A DNA stretch of 40,282 nucleotides from NCBI GenBank assembly GCA_034506395.1, contig JAPDPQ010000042.1, positions 1 to 40,282 of the forward strand, in the 5' to 3' direction. Numbering within the stretch: the first letter of the stretch is position 1; the number at the start of each line of letters is the position of its first letter. This DNA comes from a candidate division KSB1 bacterium. Its GTDB lineage: Bacteria; Zhuqueibacterota; Zhuqueibacteria; Thermofontimicrobiales; Thermofontimicrobiaceae. Positions 32,971 through 40,282 of this stretch are shown here, piece by piece. The position numbers were made by a program, and so were the translations under genes. Under the pieces are notes generated by a model. That model did not search any database and was not told where the DNA came from. It saw only the letters and a list, made by a program, of their open reading frames with translations.

Positions 32971-34233
32971 ATGAAATGGAAAATGAATTTTACTTTGATA
33001 ATAATCTTGTCAATCATCGATCTGGCTGTGGCCCAACAGGCGAGCGAAAAATTGACCTTGGCCGAATGCATCCAGTTGGCATGGAAAAATAATCCTTCAC
33101 TTCAGCAGAGCGGAATTTCCGTCGAACAGGCGCATCTTTCGACCAGGCAATCTTATTCCAATCTGTTCCCGTCGGTGGGCGTGAGCGCTGGCACTTCGAG
33201 CAGCAATAATAACCTGCCTGGTTCTGACTGGCAATCGCAATGGAGCGTCCAGGGATCAGTGGATCAGAGCCTTTATCGGCCAGGGATGTATTCCTTTGTT
33301 CAGTTATCGAAAGTGAATGAGAGAATCTCTCAAATTTCCAATGAAGATTTGAAGTCCCAGATTCGGCTGGCGGTGGAAAACTATTATTTCCAGATTTTGA
33401 CATCGTACGCTTTGATCTCGGTTTACGAAGACAACATTCGCTTGGCCGCCGAGAATCTTGAGAAGATCAGGACGATGTACAAGCTTGGCGCCAAAACTGA
33501 ATCCGATGTTCTGAAAGCCGAAGTCCAAAAAGGCGATTTCGAAGCGATGTTGCTTTCGGAACTGGAGCGACTGCAAAATTATAAACGATCATTGAATATC
33601 ACCATGGGACGCTCCCCCAACATCGAATTTGAAGTCGAATATATCGCTGCTCAAGATGTCGACATCCCTGAATTGGAGATGGCCAAAAAACTTTTGCTGG
33701 AAAACAATCGGGAGTATCAAGCACTGAAGCAAAGTTTTAAATCACAGGAGATTGCTTTGAGGATTGCCCGAGAGGCGTATCTGCCCTCGCTCTCTGGTTA
33801 TTACAGCCATTCGAGAAGCGGCCGATGGGCTAATAATGACCCATTGGTTTCCAATCAGGTCGGACTCCGAGCCAGCCTCGATCTTTTCACTGGATTCAAT
33901 AAAAGCCTAAATGTGCAAAAAGAGCGCTTGAATTTGGAGAAAGCAAAGATTGATCTGGAGGCGAAGGAACGGGAGCTGATGGCCCAATTGACCAATTTGT
34001 ACACCAGCCTGCAAACCTATAACAATTTGATTAAAATAGATGAGAAAAATGTCGAGTCATCGAAACGAGATCTTGAACTGGTGACGGCCCGCTATGCCGT
34101 GGGCGCCAGCACCATTTTGGATCAGATGAATGCCCAGGCCTCCCTGCTGCAATCGCAAAGTAGCTTGGTGAAGGATAAATATTCCAGAAAAATTATCGAA
34201 TCCCAGATCAAGCAATTGTTAGCACAATTGTAG
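32971..34233 (+). CDS. TolC-like outer-membrane efflux channel
   Basis: Several ATGs crowd the start. ATG 32971 is best placed, 8 nt after GAGGA at 32958-32962. A signal peptide (ending near DLAVAQ) precedes about 400 residues with two homologous outer-membrane efflux (OEP) repeats. The first opens LTLAECIQLAWKNNPSLQQ. Both contain long Gln/Glu/Lys-rich helices that form the periplasmic barrel. TolC-family trimers receive substrate from the adaptor. Gene order adaptor-ATPase-permease-channel makes it the outer-membrane part of this pump. A cluster of palindromes begins at its stop codon. Confidence 0.9.
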   Translation: MKWKMNFTLIIILSIIDLAVAQQASEKLTLAECIQLAWKNNPSLQQSGISVEQAHLSTRQSYSNLFPSVGVSAGTSSSNNNLPGSDWQSQWSVQGSVDQSLYRPGMYSFVQLSKVNERISQISNEDLKSQIRLAVENYYFQILTSYALISVYEDNIRLAAENLEKIRTMYKLGAKTESDVLKAEVQKGDFEAMLLSELERLQNYKRSLNITMGRSPNIEFEVEYIAAQDVDIPELEMAKKLLLENNREYQALKQSFKSQEIALRIAREAYLPSLSGYYSHSRSGRWANNDPLVSNQVGLRASLDLFTGFNKSLNVQKERLNLEKAKIDLEAKERELMAQLTNLYTSLQTYNNLIKIDEKNVESSKRDLELVTARYAVGASTILDQMNAQASLLQSQSSLVKDKYSRKIIESQIKQLLAQL

Positions 34234-34301
34234 GACAGGATGGCATCCTGTCCCATAAGGGAGTTGTTGGGTTCTTATGGGACAGGATGACATCCTGTCC
34301 C
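34233..34301. repeat. Overlapping palindromes after the channel gene
   Basis: GGACAGGATG/CATCCTGTCC (34233-34253) and GGGACAGGATG/CATCCTGTCCC (34279-34301) are each near-perfect hairpins with 1-nt centres. TCCCATAAG (34251-34259) pairs with CTTATGGGA (34274-34282), giving an alternative fold. No T-run follows directly. This may end or protect the transcript, or be a mobile palindrome. Confidence 0.75.
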
Positions 34302-34396
34302 ACAAGCCGCAATTAATTTGATGGTCAGGTGTTTAACTATATTGCAAAAGCATCTATCTAAATCCAGGTAAACCCTGGCTAAAAAGCTAATATTCC

Positions 34397-34467
34397 GACC
34401 ACAGAATTGGAACAACCACCAAAGCATTGTCCAGATTCTTTTCTGTGGGAGTTCCGATTCTGTGGTC
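34397..34467. repeat. 17-bp inverted repeat pair
   Basis: GACCACAGAATTGGAAC (34397-34413) and GTTCCGATTCTGTGGTC (34451-34467) match as an inverted repeat at 16 of 17 positions, around a 37-bp loop. It lies in a gene-free gap (34234-34533) that also holds the palindromes at 34233-34301 and the ribosome site of the next gene. Confidence 0.7.
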
Positions 34468-34533
34468 AAAAAAATTTTTATTATTCAAAAAAGTTATTAA
34501 CCTATCATTCTAATAATTTGAAAGGAACCAGCC

Positions 34534-35049
34534 ATGAGATTCATCGCATTGTTTACAGTAGTAGTTTTGCTAATGAGCGCTTTTGTCGTTACTGCTCAAG
34601 AAACCAAGCCCAATTTCTCAGGCGAGTGGAAGCTGAACGCTGCCAAAAGCGATCAGCCCGAAGGTCCTGGCGGCCGACGAGGCCCGTTGGCGCCATCCAA
34701 AATGATCGTCGAGCAAAAAGAGAACCAACTGATCGTTGAAGTCTTTCGCAAAAATCGAGAAGGACAGGACGTTACAGACAAGTCCACCTACACGCTGGAT
34801 GGCAAAAAATGTAAGAACGAGACCAATTGGGGCACCCGAGAGTCCACGGTCAACTGGTCCAAGGATGGAAAAACACTGATTATCCAATCCACCATGAAGA
34901 TGTCCCGAGGCGACCGGGATTTCACCATGGAATCCACGGAAAAGTGGTCGCTGGATAAAAACGTGCTGACGGTCGAGACCACCCGTTCCACGCCCATTGG
35001 GGAACGGACCAGTAAGGCGGTTTATGAGAAGGTTGAAGGGAAGAAATAG
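34534..35049 (+). CDS. Small exported beta-rich protein
   Basis: The 171-residue product has a signal peptide (about residues 1-22, ending VVTAQ) after an AAAGGAA site. The mature start NFSGEWKLNAAKS resembles a widespread group of small exported, lipocalin-like beta proteins common in Acidobacteria and related phyla. Alternating strands rich in Thr, Lys and Glu follow. No catalytic motif was seen. It is followed by its own intrinsic terminator and appears to be a single-gene unit. The function is unknown; ligand binding is a fold-based guess. Confidence 0.65.
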   Translation: MRFIALFTVVVLLMSAFVVTAQETKPNFSGEWKLNAAKSDQPEGPGGRRGPLAPSKMIVEQKENQLIVEVFRKNREGQDVTDKSTYTLDGKKCKNETNWGTRESTVNWSKDGKTLIIQSTMKMSRGDRDFTMESTEKWSLDKNVLTVETTRSTPIGERTSKAVYEKVEGKK

Positions 35050-35094
35050 CGCTGCGGTTGTTGAAATTTGACTTGGCATTCCAAGACCTAAACG

Positions 35095-35139
35095 AAATGG
35101 AGCCCATTCGGCAGTTAGCGGAAGGACTCCATTTTTTTT
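35095..35139 (+). terminator. Intrinsic terminator
   Basis: AAATGGAG (35095-35102) pairs perfectly with CTCCATTT (35127-35134), and the T-run continues to 35139. It lies 45 bp after the stop of the small beta-rich protein. The 24-nt loop is long, which lowers certainty slightly. Confidence 0.7.
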
Positions 35140-35270
35140 CGGGCGGGAATAAAACCTCAAATTCTGCTGTCTAATCATCGAATTACATCATTGTTGGGTT
35201 TAGCCTGCAGGTGAAAAACTATATTAATAAAACAAAACATCATAAGTTAATCACGAGAAAGGGAAAAGCA

Positions 35271-35753
35271 ATGAGAAGAAAAATCATTTTTAGTGTCCTA
35301 GTTGCCAGCTTGGTGGTTGCAACTGGGCTGTTGGCTCAGCGTCCTGATCGCCTCATGCTTAAGAAACAAGAACGAAAGGCCATGCTTGATCTTACCGATG
35401 AGCAAGAAGCCAAGATTCGAGATCTGGAGCTAAAATTAGAAAAGGAAATTATGCCGCTCCGATCTCAAATTCCTGGCATTGAAGCCAATTTGAAACAAGA
35501 ATTGGTGGCTAAGCAATTCAATCAGACAAGGGTCAAGAACCTGATCGAGCAGAAGGCAAAAATTGAATCGGAAATCGAGCTCAAGCAATTGCTGCATCAG
35601 CGGGCCATACGGGATTTGCTGACGCCTGAGCAACAGAAGAAATTTGATCTGCATGCTTTGAGAGGTGGCATGGGACGACACGGCATGCACCCGCTTCCAT
35701 TGCGACCGCCAATGCCAGGTGGAGAAGTGCCGCAGCCAGAATCGGAAAAATAA
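35271..35753 (+). CDS. Spy/CpxP-like periplasmic LTxxQ protein
   Basis: ATG 35271 lies 7 nt after AAAGGGAAA and opens a signal peptide ending near GLLAQ. The in-frame start at 35211 has no ribosome site. The 160-residue product is mainly helical and carries two LTxxQ motifs: LTDEQ (41-45) and LTPEQ (117-121). Long charged helices lie between them, as in the Spy/CpxP/ZraP family of periplasmic chaperones and stress sensors. The C-terminal tail is rich in Met, His, Gly and Pro (GRHGMHPLPL), which might bind metal (inference). It stands alone between two terminators. Confidence 0.8.
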   Translation: MRRKIIFSVLVASLVVATGLLAQRPDRLMLKKQERKAMLDLTDEQEAKIRDLELKLEKEIMPLRSQIPGIEANLKQELVAKQFNQTRVKNLIEQKAKIESEIELKQLLHQRAIRDLLTPEQQKKFDLHALRGGMGRHGMHPLPLRPPMPGGEVPQPESEK

Positions 35754-35760
35754 TCGAGAT

Positions 35761-35801
35761 AAATCCTTCCGACTGTTAAGAAACTTCGGAAGGATTTTTT
35801 T
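35761..35801 (+). terminator. Intrinsic terminator
   Basis: A perfect 12-bp stem (AAATCCTTCCGA at 35761-35772, TCGGAAGGATTT at 35786-35797) with a 13-nt loop runs straight into a T-tract. It starts 7 bp after the Spy-like stop codon. Confidence 0.9.
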
Positions 35802-35977
35802 ATTAAAAACATGGGACTGCTGAGGCCAACAAAAAATATATTGAGCCTCTTTTCCCCACGGATGATGGAACTGATACGAATAAATAATAATTATCAGTAT
35901 CAGACCAATTACCCCTTGAGAAAAATCCCTTGGGTTGTTTCAATCAGTTGGGAAAAAATTTAGGGGAAAATGGGAAT

Positions 35978-37972
35978 ATGAAATCCACATCCTTTGCCGT
36001 TATTTTCATGATGGCTTATTTAATTTCATCTTCAAAATCACTGGCGCAACAATATCTGTTCATCAACGAATTCATGGCCGAGAACGATAATTGCTGGATG
36101 GATCCAAGCGATCATCAATTCGATGATTGGATTGAAATATACAATGGTGGTTCAAGCCCAATTAATTTGGCAAATTATTTTTTGACGGACACCCCATTTC
36201 AACCAACTCGCTGGCCATTTCCCAACATTCCCATTGCACCAGGCGCATTCCTGCTCATCTGGGCGGATGAGGACAGCAACGCCACAGGGCTGCATGCCAA
36301 TTTTAAATTGAATAAAGCAGGTGAATTCGTGGGGCTTTATTATCAATTGGGAACTGAAAATATTGCCATCGATACCTTGAGTTTTGGTCCACAAACAGCC
36401 AATATTTCTTTGGGTCGATTTCCAGATGGCAGCTTCAATTGGCGAATATTTGCTGCTCCCACGCCTGGCGCTCCCAATCGAATTTCACAGGACGATGATG
36501 CCAGCGCGATTGTTTTTGACGATAATCGAGTTCATAATTATGAATTGCATTTTTATATCCCAAATTGGTGTGATTCTTTGGCCTATTATTATGAATACGG
36601 CCAGCTCTACATGCCTGCCCAACTGATTTATGAAGGCTTTGTATTGGATAGCATTGGAGTCCGCTACAAGGGGAATTCGTCTTACAATGGCTCTCGCCGA
36701 ACCCTGAAAAAGCCACTGAAATTCAAATTTGATAAATATAAAAAAAGCCAGACCCTGTTTGGCCTCAAGGAATTGAATTTCAGCAACTGCTTCAAAGACC
36801 CTAGCTTCATGCGGGAAAAAATTGGCTATGATATCATCGGGCGATATGTCCCAGCACCTCGGGCATGCTATTCCAATATTTATGTCGACGGGCAACTTCT
36901 CGGATTTTATGTGCAAGTGGAGCAAGTGGACAAAACCTTCCTCGCCAGGCATTTTGGTAATAATTCGGATAATCTATACAAAGCCACTGACAAAGGCAGC
37001 AATTTGGCTTATCTGGGGCCAGATAAGTCCAAATATAAAGCTGGCTTGGAATTGAAAACCAATGAGGATTTGGACGATTGGTCTGGCTTGCTTGTCATGC
37101 TCGAAAAGCTGAACAATACTCCAGCTTCGGTTTTTCAGGACACGATGGAAAAATGTCTGAATCTAGATCAGTGCTGCCGCTTGTTAGCGTTTGATATGGT
37201 GCTCTCCAATTTTGATAGCTATATAGGCTCGGGACGGAATTTTTATTTGTATGATGATTCGCTCTCAGGCCAATTCCAGATGATCCCCTGGGATTTGAAT
37301 GAAACCTTTGGCGGCTATATCAACAACTGGAATATTTTCACCGTGGATATCGTGAACGTGCCCAATCTACCCCAGCGGCCGCTGATGCGAAGAATCATCG
37401 AAAACGAATTGCTCCGCCAGAATTATCTGTCCTACATCAAAGAGATGATGCTGGGGCCAGCTTCCAATGATTCGGTGGCGCTTATGGCCGATCGGCTTAA
37501 AGCGCTGATCGATCCCTACGTGCGGGCGGATAAGAACAAGCTGTATTCCTATCAAAATTTCTTAACCAATATCGAGACCGATGTCATGGTGGAAATGAAT
37601 ATGCCCGTGCCAGGGATCAAATCTTTTTCGAAACGAAGAAATGAAAATCTGAAAAACCAACTTGATAAATATCTTCAAACCGAAGTATTGTCAGAAAATT
37701 CTAATAGGTCTTCTTTCGCGCTGCGGCAGAACTATCCAAATCCCTTCAATACCAGCACGATAATTGCCGTTTCATTATCTCGGCCGGCTGAAGTGAAATT
37801 GGAGATTTTCGATCTCCTGGGTAAAAAGGTAGCGACGATTTTTGCCGGAAAATTATCTGCTGGTGAGCACAAATTTCAATGGCAAGCGGCAGGGTTGTCC
37901 TCCGGCATTTATTCTTGCACCTTACAAAGTGGGTCTGAAAGAAAAGTAATTAAGACACTGCTTTTGAAATAG
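35978..37972 (+). CDS. CotH-kinase family protein with lamin-tail domain and T9SS type-A sorting tail
   Basis: ATG 35978 follows a GGGGA site and starts a signal peptide (residues 1-23, ending SLA). The 664-residue product has a lamin-tail domain (about 26-165: FINEFMAEN, DWIEIYNG, PGAFLLIWAD). A CotH-like atypical kinase domain follows (about 175-500: VRYKGNSSYNG, LKELNFSNCFKDPSFMREK, RNFYLYDD, PWDLNETFGG). The C-terminal sorting module (about 580-664) carries QNYPNPFNTST and SGIYSCTLQSG. CotH proteins phosphorylate coat or surface proteins. The tail, matching the Por-secretion sorting type, points to export across the outer membrane. The DUF4956 gene downstream is a known genomic companion of CotH proteins. 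Confidence 0.88.
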   Translation: MKSTSFAVIFMMAYLISSSKSLAQQYLFINEFMAENDNCWMDPSDHQFDDWIEIYNGGSSPINLANYFLTDTPFQPTRWPFPNIPIAPGAFLLIWADEDSNATGLHANFKLNKAGEFVGLYYQLGTENIAIDTLSFGPQTANISLGRFPDGSFNWRIFAAPTPGAPNRISQDDDASAIVFDDNRVHNYELHFYIPNWCDSLAYYYEYGQLYMPAQLIYEGFVLDSIGVRYKGNSSYNGSRRTLKKPLKFKFDKYKKSQTLFGLKELNFSNCFKDPSFMREKIGYDIIGRYVPAPRACYSNIYVDGQLLGFYVQVEQVDKTFLARHFGNNSDNLYKATDKGSNLAYLGPDKSKYKAGLELKTNEDLDDWSGLLVMLEKLNNTPASVFQDTMEKCLNLDQCCRLLAFDMVLSNFDSYIGSGRNFYLYDDSLSGQFQMIPWDLNETFGGYINNWNIFTVDIVNVPNLPQRPLMRRIIENELLRQNYLSYIKEMMLGPASNDSVALMADRLKALIDPYVRADKNKLYSYQNFLTNIETDVMVEMNMPVPGIKSFSKRRNENLKNQLDKYLQTEVLSENSNRSSFALRQNYPNPFNTSTIIAVSLSRPAEVKLEIFDLLGKKVATIFAGKLSAGEHKFQWQAAGLSSGIYSCTLQSGSERKVIKTLLLK

Positions 37973-38534
37973 CTTAGCTTGTAGCATAATCCGTTCATAT
38001 TTTGTTGATCGTAGATAAGATTCTTATGGTAGCTTTTAAGCATAAACAAGCTTTTTATGAACTAGTAAAAACATGCGAACCAGGTATCGTTGCGATGGGT
38101 GAGTCTCCGAGGAAATTTCTTTGATCAAGGAGATTGGGGTTAAAAGTTGCCTCAATAAAAGCGCCTCGTGTTGATCAGTAAACAATCAAATGAATGATTT
38201 ATGGACATCTTTTAAAGGCGCAATACAACTGTCACTAAAATTGGCATGAGATTTGTCCGAAAACTGAATTGTCATTAAAAAGATATTAGATTGGGACAAG
38301 AATGGTTGGATTATCAACATATATTAATCATTTTTTCTCTTGATTTTTGAATCAGTTGGAGAGGTATGATAGTATAATCAATGTTGTTTAAAAATTTTTT
38401 ATTCCCTTCTAACTAACATTCCCCTAAATCCCCCTTCAAAGAGGGACTTCTTAGCTTCCCCCCTTTGAAGGGGGGCCAGGGGGGATGTAGCAGGTAATTT
38501 ATTTGATAGTGCTTCATTCAATTGAGGTTTTCCC
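37973..38534 (+). other. 562-bp gap between CotH-like and DUF4956 genes
   Basis: No gene is supported here. It contains the C-rich/G-rich inverted repeat at 38421-38484 and, just before the next start, a GAGG ribosome site (about 38523-38526). The rest is A+T-rich, with short imperfect hairpins such as CATAAA/TTTATG near 38040-38060. Confidence 0.6.
38421..38484. repeat. C-rich/G-rich inverted repeat
   Basis: CCCCCTTCAAAG near 38430-38441 and CTTTGAAGGGGG near 38463-38474 form a perfect 12-bp pair. It is extended imperfectly outward by CCCCTAAAT on the left and CCAGGGGGG on the right. Repeats of this form (CCCCTNAATCCCCCTT) are familiar from intergenic regions of several unrelated bacterial genomes. 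Confidence 0.7.
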
Positions 38535-39212
38535 ATGCAAACCCTATTAAACTACGGCTTCGAGCAGATCGAATGGCCCATCGCTTTGATGTCGTTTTTG
38601 ATGGCATTTTTGCTCTCCAGCCTGATAGCCATCACTTATGAGCGAACCTTTCAGGGACTTTCTTATTCGAGAGGATTGGTGCAAAGTATGGTGTTGGGGA
38701 GTCTGGTCTCCTGCTTGTTGATGATCGCCATTGGGGATAATATCGCCCGAGGCATTGGGATCGTCGGTTCTCTTGCGATTATTCGGTTTCGGACCAATCT
38801 GCGGGATCCACGGGATCTGGTGTTCTTGTTCGCCTCGCTGGGAGTGGGCGTGGCATCGGGCGTGCAGAGCTATGTGACGGCGGTGATTGGAGCGCTGATG
38901 TTTTGCCTGGTCGTGTTCGTGCTGTATATTTCGCCCTTTGGCACTCGCCGCAAACATGATGGGCTGGTGCGCTTTCAAATTCCAACTGGACCGCAAGCAG
39001 CTAATGAGGTAACTTCGATCATGCAAAATTATACCAAAAATTTTGTGCTAGTCGCCATGCGGAGCGTGGCTCAGGGACAGGTGGTTGATTACGCCTATCA
39101 GGTGAAACTGGCCGATCCTGACGATAATATCGCCCTCATTCAGCAACTGGAACGGATCGATGGGATTCGGGGCATCACCTACACCAATCAAGAAGCGACG
39201 GTGGAGGTTTAA
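38535..39212 (+). CDS. DUF4956 family inner-membrane protein
   Basis: The 225-residue product has about four transmembrane helices in its first 140 residues and a soluble C-terminal domain (about 145-225). The diagnostic block GIVGSLAIIRFRTNLRDPRD lies at residues 75-94. DUF4956 proteins have no assigned activity. They are commonly encoded with CotH-kinase proteins and with VTC-type polyphosphate polymerase-like proteins. A CotH gene lies upstream here, but no VTC gene is seen in the window. The next gene, 6 bp downstream, is an HlyD-like adaptor, so it may belong to an export or surface-assembly operon (inference). Confidence 0.85.
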   Translation: MQTLLNYGFEQIEWPIALMSFLMAFLLSSLIAITYERTFQGLSYSRGLVQSMVLGSLVSCLLMIAIGDNIARGIGIVGSLAIIRFRTNLRDPRDLVFLFASLGVGVASGVQSYVTAVIGALMFCLVVFVLYISPFGTRRKHDGLVRFQIPTGPQAANEVTSIMQNYTKNFVLVAMRSVAQGQVVDYAYQVKLADPDDNIALIQQLERIDGIRGITYTNQEATVEV

Positions 39213-39218
39213 CAAAAC

Positions 39219-40282
39219 ATGATGAAACGAAAACTGTTCCGCCAGACGCACAATTTCAATTGGTATATCATCCTCTGGCTGGCGGCATTGGCAACCGTCT
39301 TTTACTTGACTCAGAATTGGTTCATCAACAAAAAATTTATCGGCATTGTGGAGCGCCGTTCACATCCCCTTGGGGTACAGGAGCCTGGGCGGATCAATCA
39401 ATTGTTGGTCAATATCGGGGATGAGGTCAAAAAAGACCAGATTCTGGCCATTCTGGATATCTCAGATCTGAAAACCACACTGGACCAACTGCAAGAAGAG
39501 TTGACCAGCTTCCAGCGGCTAAAACGGGCGCAACGAGATCGCTATTCTATTCAGGTCCATCGGATGGCGTTGCAGTTGGAAAATGAAGCGGCGGATCTGG
39601 TGGAGCGGCTGTCCCTCATTCGTTCGAAAAGCACAGAGTTGGCAGGCTTGAATGCCGAGATCGAGCGATTGCAGCAGGCAGAGCAGGCGGGCCTGGGCCA
39701 TAGCCGTGACCTGGCCGATCTGGTGCTGCAGCGGGATGCGCTGGCAACATATCTCAACGAGTTGAATAAAGAGCTGGCGTTTCAAACTCAAAAATTAGAG
39801 AGAACTCGAAAATCCCGCCAGATGCTCAGCGCCGCTGATATCGATAGCATGGCGGAATCGCTGCTCTGGGAGCAAATGGAATACGCCGAATCCCTACGCC
39901 GACTGGTTGCAGAGACCGAGCATCGGATCAATCTGCGCTCCGTCATTGCGCCCTGCGATGGCTTTGTAACTGAAATTCTGGCTCGGCCTGGCGATGTGAT
40001 CGATGCCTTTCTGCCCATTATCACGGTGGAAGAGGCCAGGCCAACGTATCTGGATGTCTATATTCCCGAGCAATCCAACCTGACGCTTCAAGCGGGAATG
40101 ACGGCGGAAATTTATTCCTCCCGCAGCCGAAAATATAACACAACGGGCGTGGTCACTTTCATCCATCCTGAATTCACCCGAGCCTCGGAGCGGTTGTCGT
40201 TTCGAGGGCAAATTTTCTGGGCCCGCAAAGTGCGGGTCGAATTGCCAAAGGATCATCAGTTGCTCCCTGGCGAGGTGGTGAA
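39219..40282 (+). CDS. HlyD-like membrane-fusion/adaptor protein (3' partial)
   Basis: The frame from ATG 39219 (or the adjacent 39222) is open to the end of the window, giving 354 codons. It has one transmembrane helix (about residues 16-36, WYIILWLAALATVFYL). A first biotinyl-lipoyl half follows (LGVQEPGRINQLLVNIGDEVKKDQILAILD), then a long Gln/Glu/Leu/Arg-rich coiled coil (about 85-225), the second lipoyl half (VIAPCDGFVTEILARPGDVI) and the start of a beta-barrel domain. This is the HlyD/EmrA adaptor layout. It starts 6 bp after the DUF4956 stop, so the two are probably co-transcribed. The transport partner must lie beyond the window. Confidence 0.85.
   Translation, partial: MMKRKLFRQTHNFNWYIILWLAALATVFYLTQNWFINKKFIGIVERRSHPLGVQEPGRINQLLVNIGDEVKKDQILAILDISDLKTTLDQLQEELTSFQRLKRAQRDRYSIQVHRMALQLENEAADLVERLSLIRSKSTELAGLNAEIERLQQAEQAGLGHSRDLADLVLQRDALATYLNELNKELAFQTQKLERTRKSRQMLSAADIDSMAESLLWEQMEYAESLRRLVAETEHRINLRSVIAPCDGFVTEILARPGDVIDAFLPIITVEEARPTYLDVYIPEQSNLTLQAGMTAEIYSSRSRKYNTTGVVTFIHPEFTRASERLSFRGQIFWARKVRVELPKDHQLLPGEVV

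Noticed and set aside
38101..38170. Possible riboswitch-like structure before the DUF4956 gene
   Set aside because: Short helices can be drawn, but no known aptamer core could be matched.
38547..40256. Long minus-strand frames opposite the DUF4956 and HlyD-like genes
   Set aside because: They lack ribosome sites and family motifs, and the plus-strand frames are clearly coding.

Overview
The window looks like a chromosomal fragment of a Gram-negative (diderm) bacterium of moderate G+C content. Two proteins end in type IX secretion system (T9SS)-like C-terminal domains (1-1812 and 35978-37972). A PorP/SprF-like barrel follows the first of them, there are many signal peptides and lipoboxes, and there is a bacterial mevalonate gene set. 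This combination suggests a member of the FCB superphylum outside classical Bacteroidetes, for example a KSB1/Calditrichota-like lineage. The taxonomic placement is inference; there is no rRNA gene to confirm it. No tRNA, rRNA, CRISPR array, transposase or phage gene was recognised.

Layout. (1) 1-3678: end of a large Ig-repeat secreted protein plus its PorP/SprF-like partner. (2) 3854-7513: a proton-motor set: an ExbB/TolQ-like protein with two extra C-terminal Ig-like domains, two different ExbD-like proteins and a TonB-like protein. (3) 7617-17863: six paralogous exported TPR proteins arranged as two copies of the same three-gene module (one signal-peptide protein, then two lipoproteins), with one unrecognised exported protein between the modules. 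(4) 18033-23619: a Tyr/Trp-rich lipoprotein, a FadL/PorV-like outer-membrane barrel, a TPR-GWxTD protein and an RmlD-like reductase. (5) Minus strand 28508-23834: HMG-CoA reductase, mevalonate kinase, UbiX and UbiD, consistent with an archaeal-type mevalonate route that uses a prenylated-FMN decarboxylase. (6) 28809-34233: a tripartite ABC exporter (adaptor, ATPase, FtsX-like permease, TolC-like channel), with palindromic and octamer repeats in every intergenic gap. (7) 34534-35753: two small exported proteins, each followed by an intrinsic terminator. (8) 35978-40282: a CotH-kinase protein with a T9SS sorting tail, a DUF4956 membrane protein and the start of an HlyD-like adaptor.

The strongest candidate for an undescribed system is 3854-17863. 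There a proton-driven ExbB/ExbD/TonB-like motor is followed on the same strand by two duplicated triplets of exported TPR proteins that share a W-D-D-G-N-I-R-A-S-E-type signature and a common C-terminal layout. A reasonable hypothesis is an energised envelope-spanning machine with TPR scaffold lipoproteins, possibly tied to the T9SS-like outer-membrane proteins on either side. The UbiD/UbiX-mevalonate cluster is the second most interesting region. Start sites were moved downstream of the longest reading frame wherever a Shine-Dalgarno sequence and a signal peptide agreed on a later ATG.
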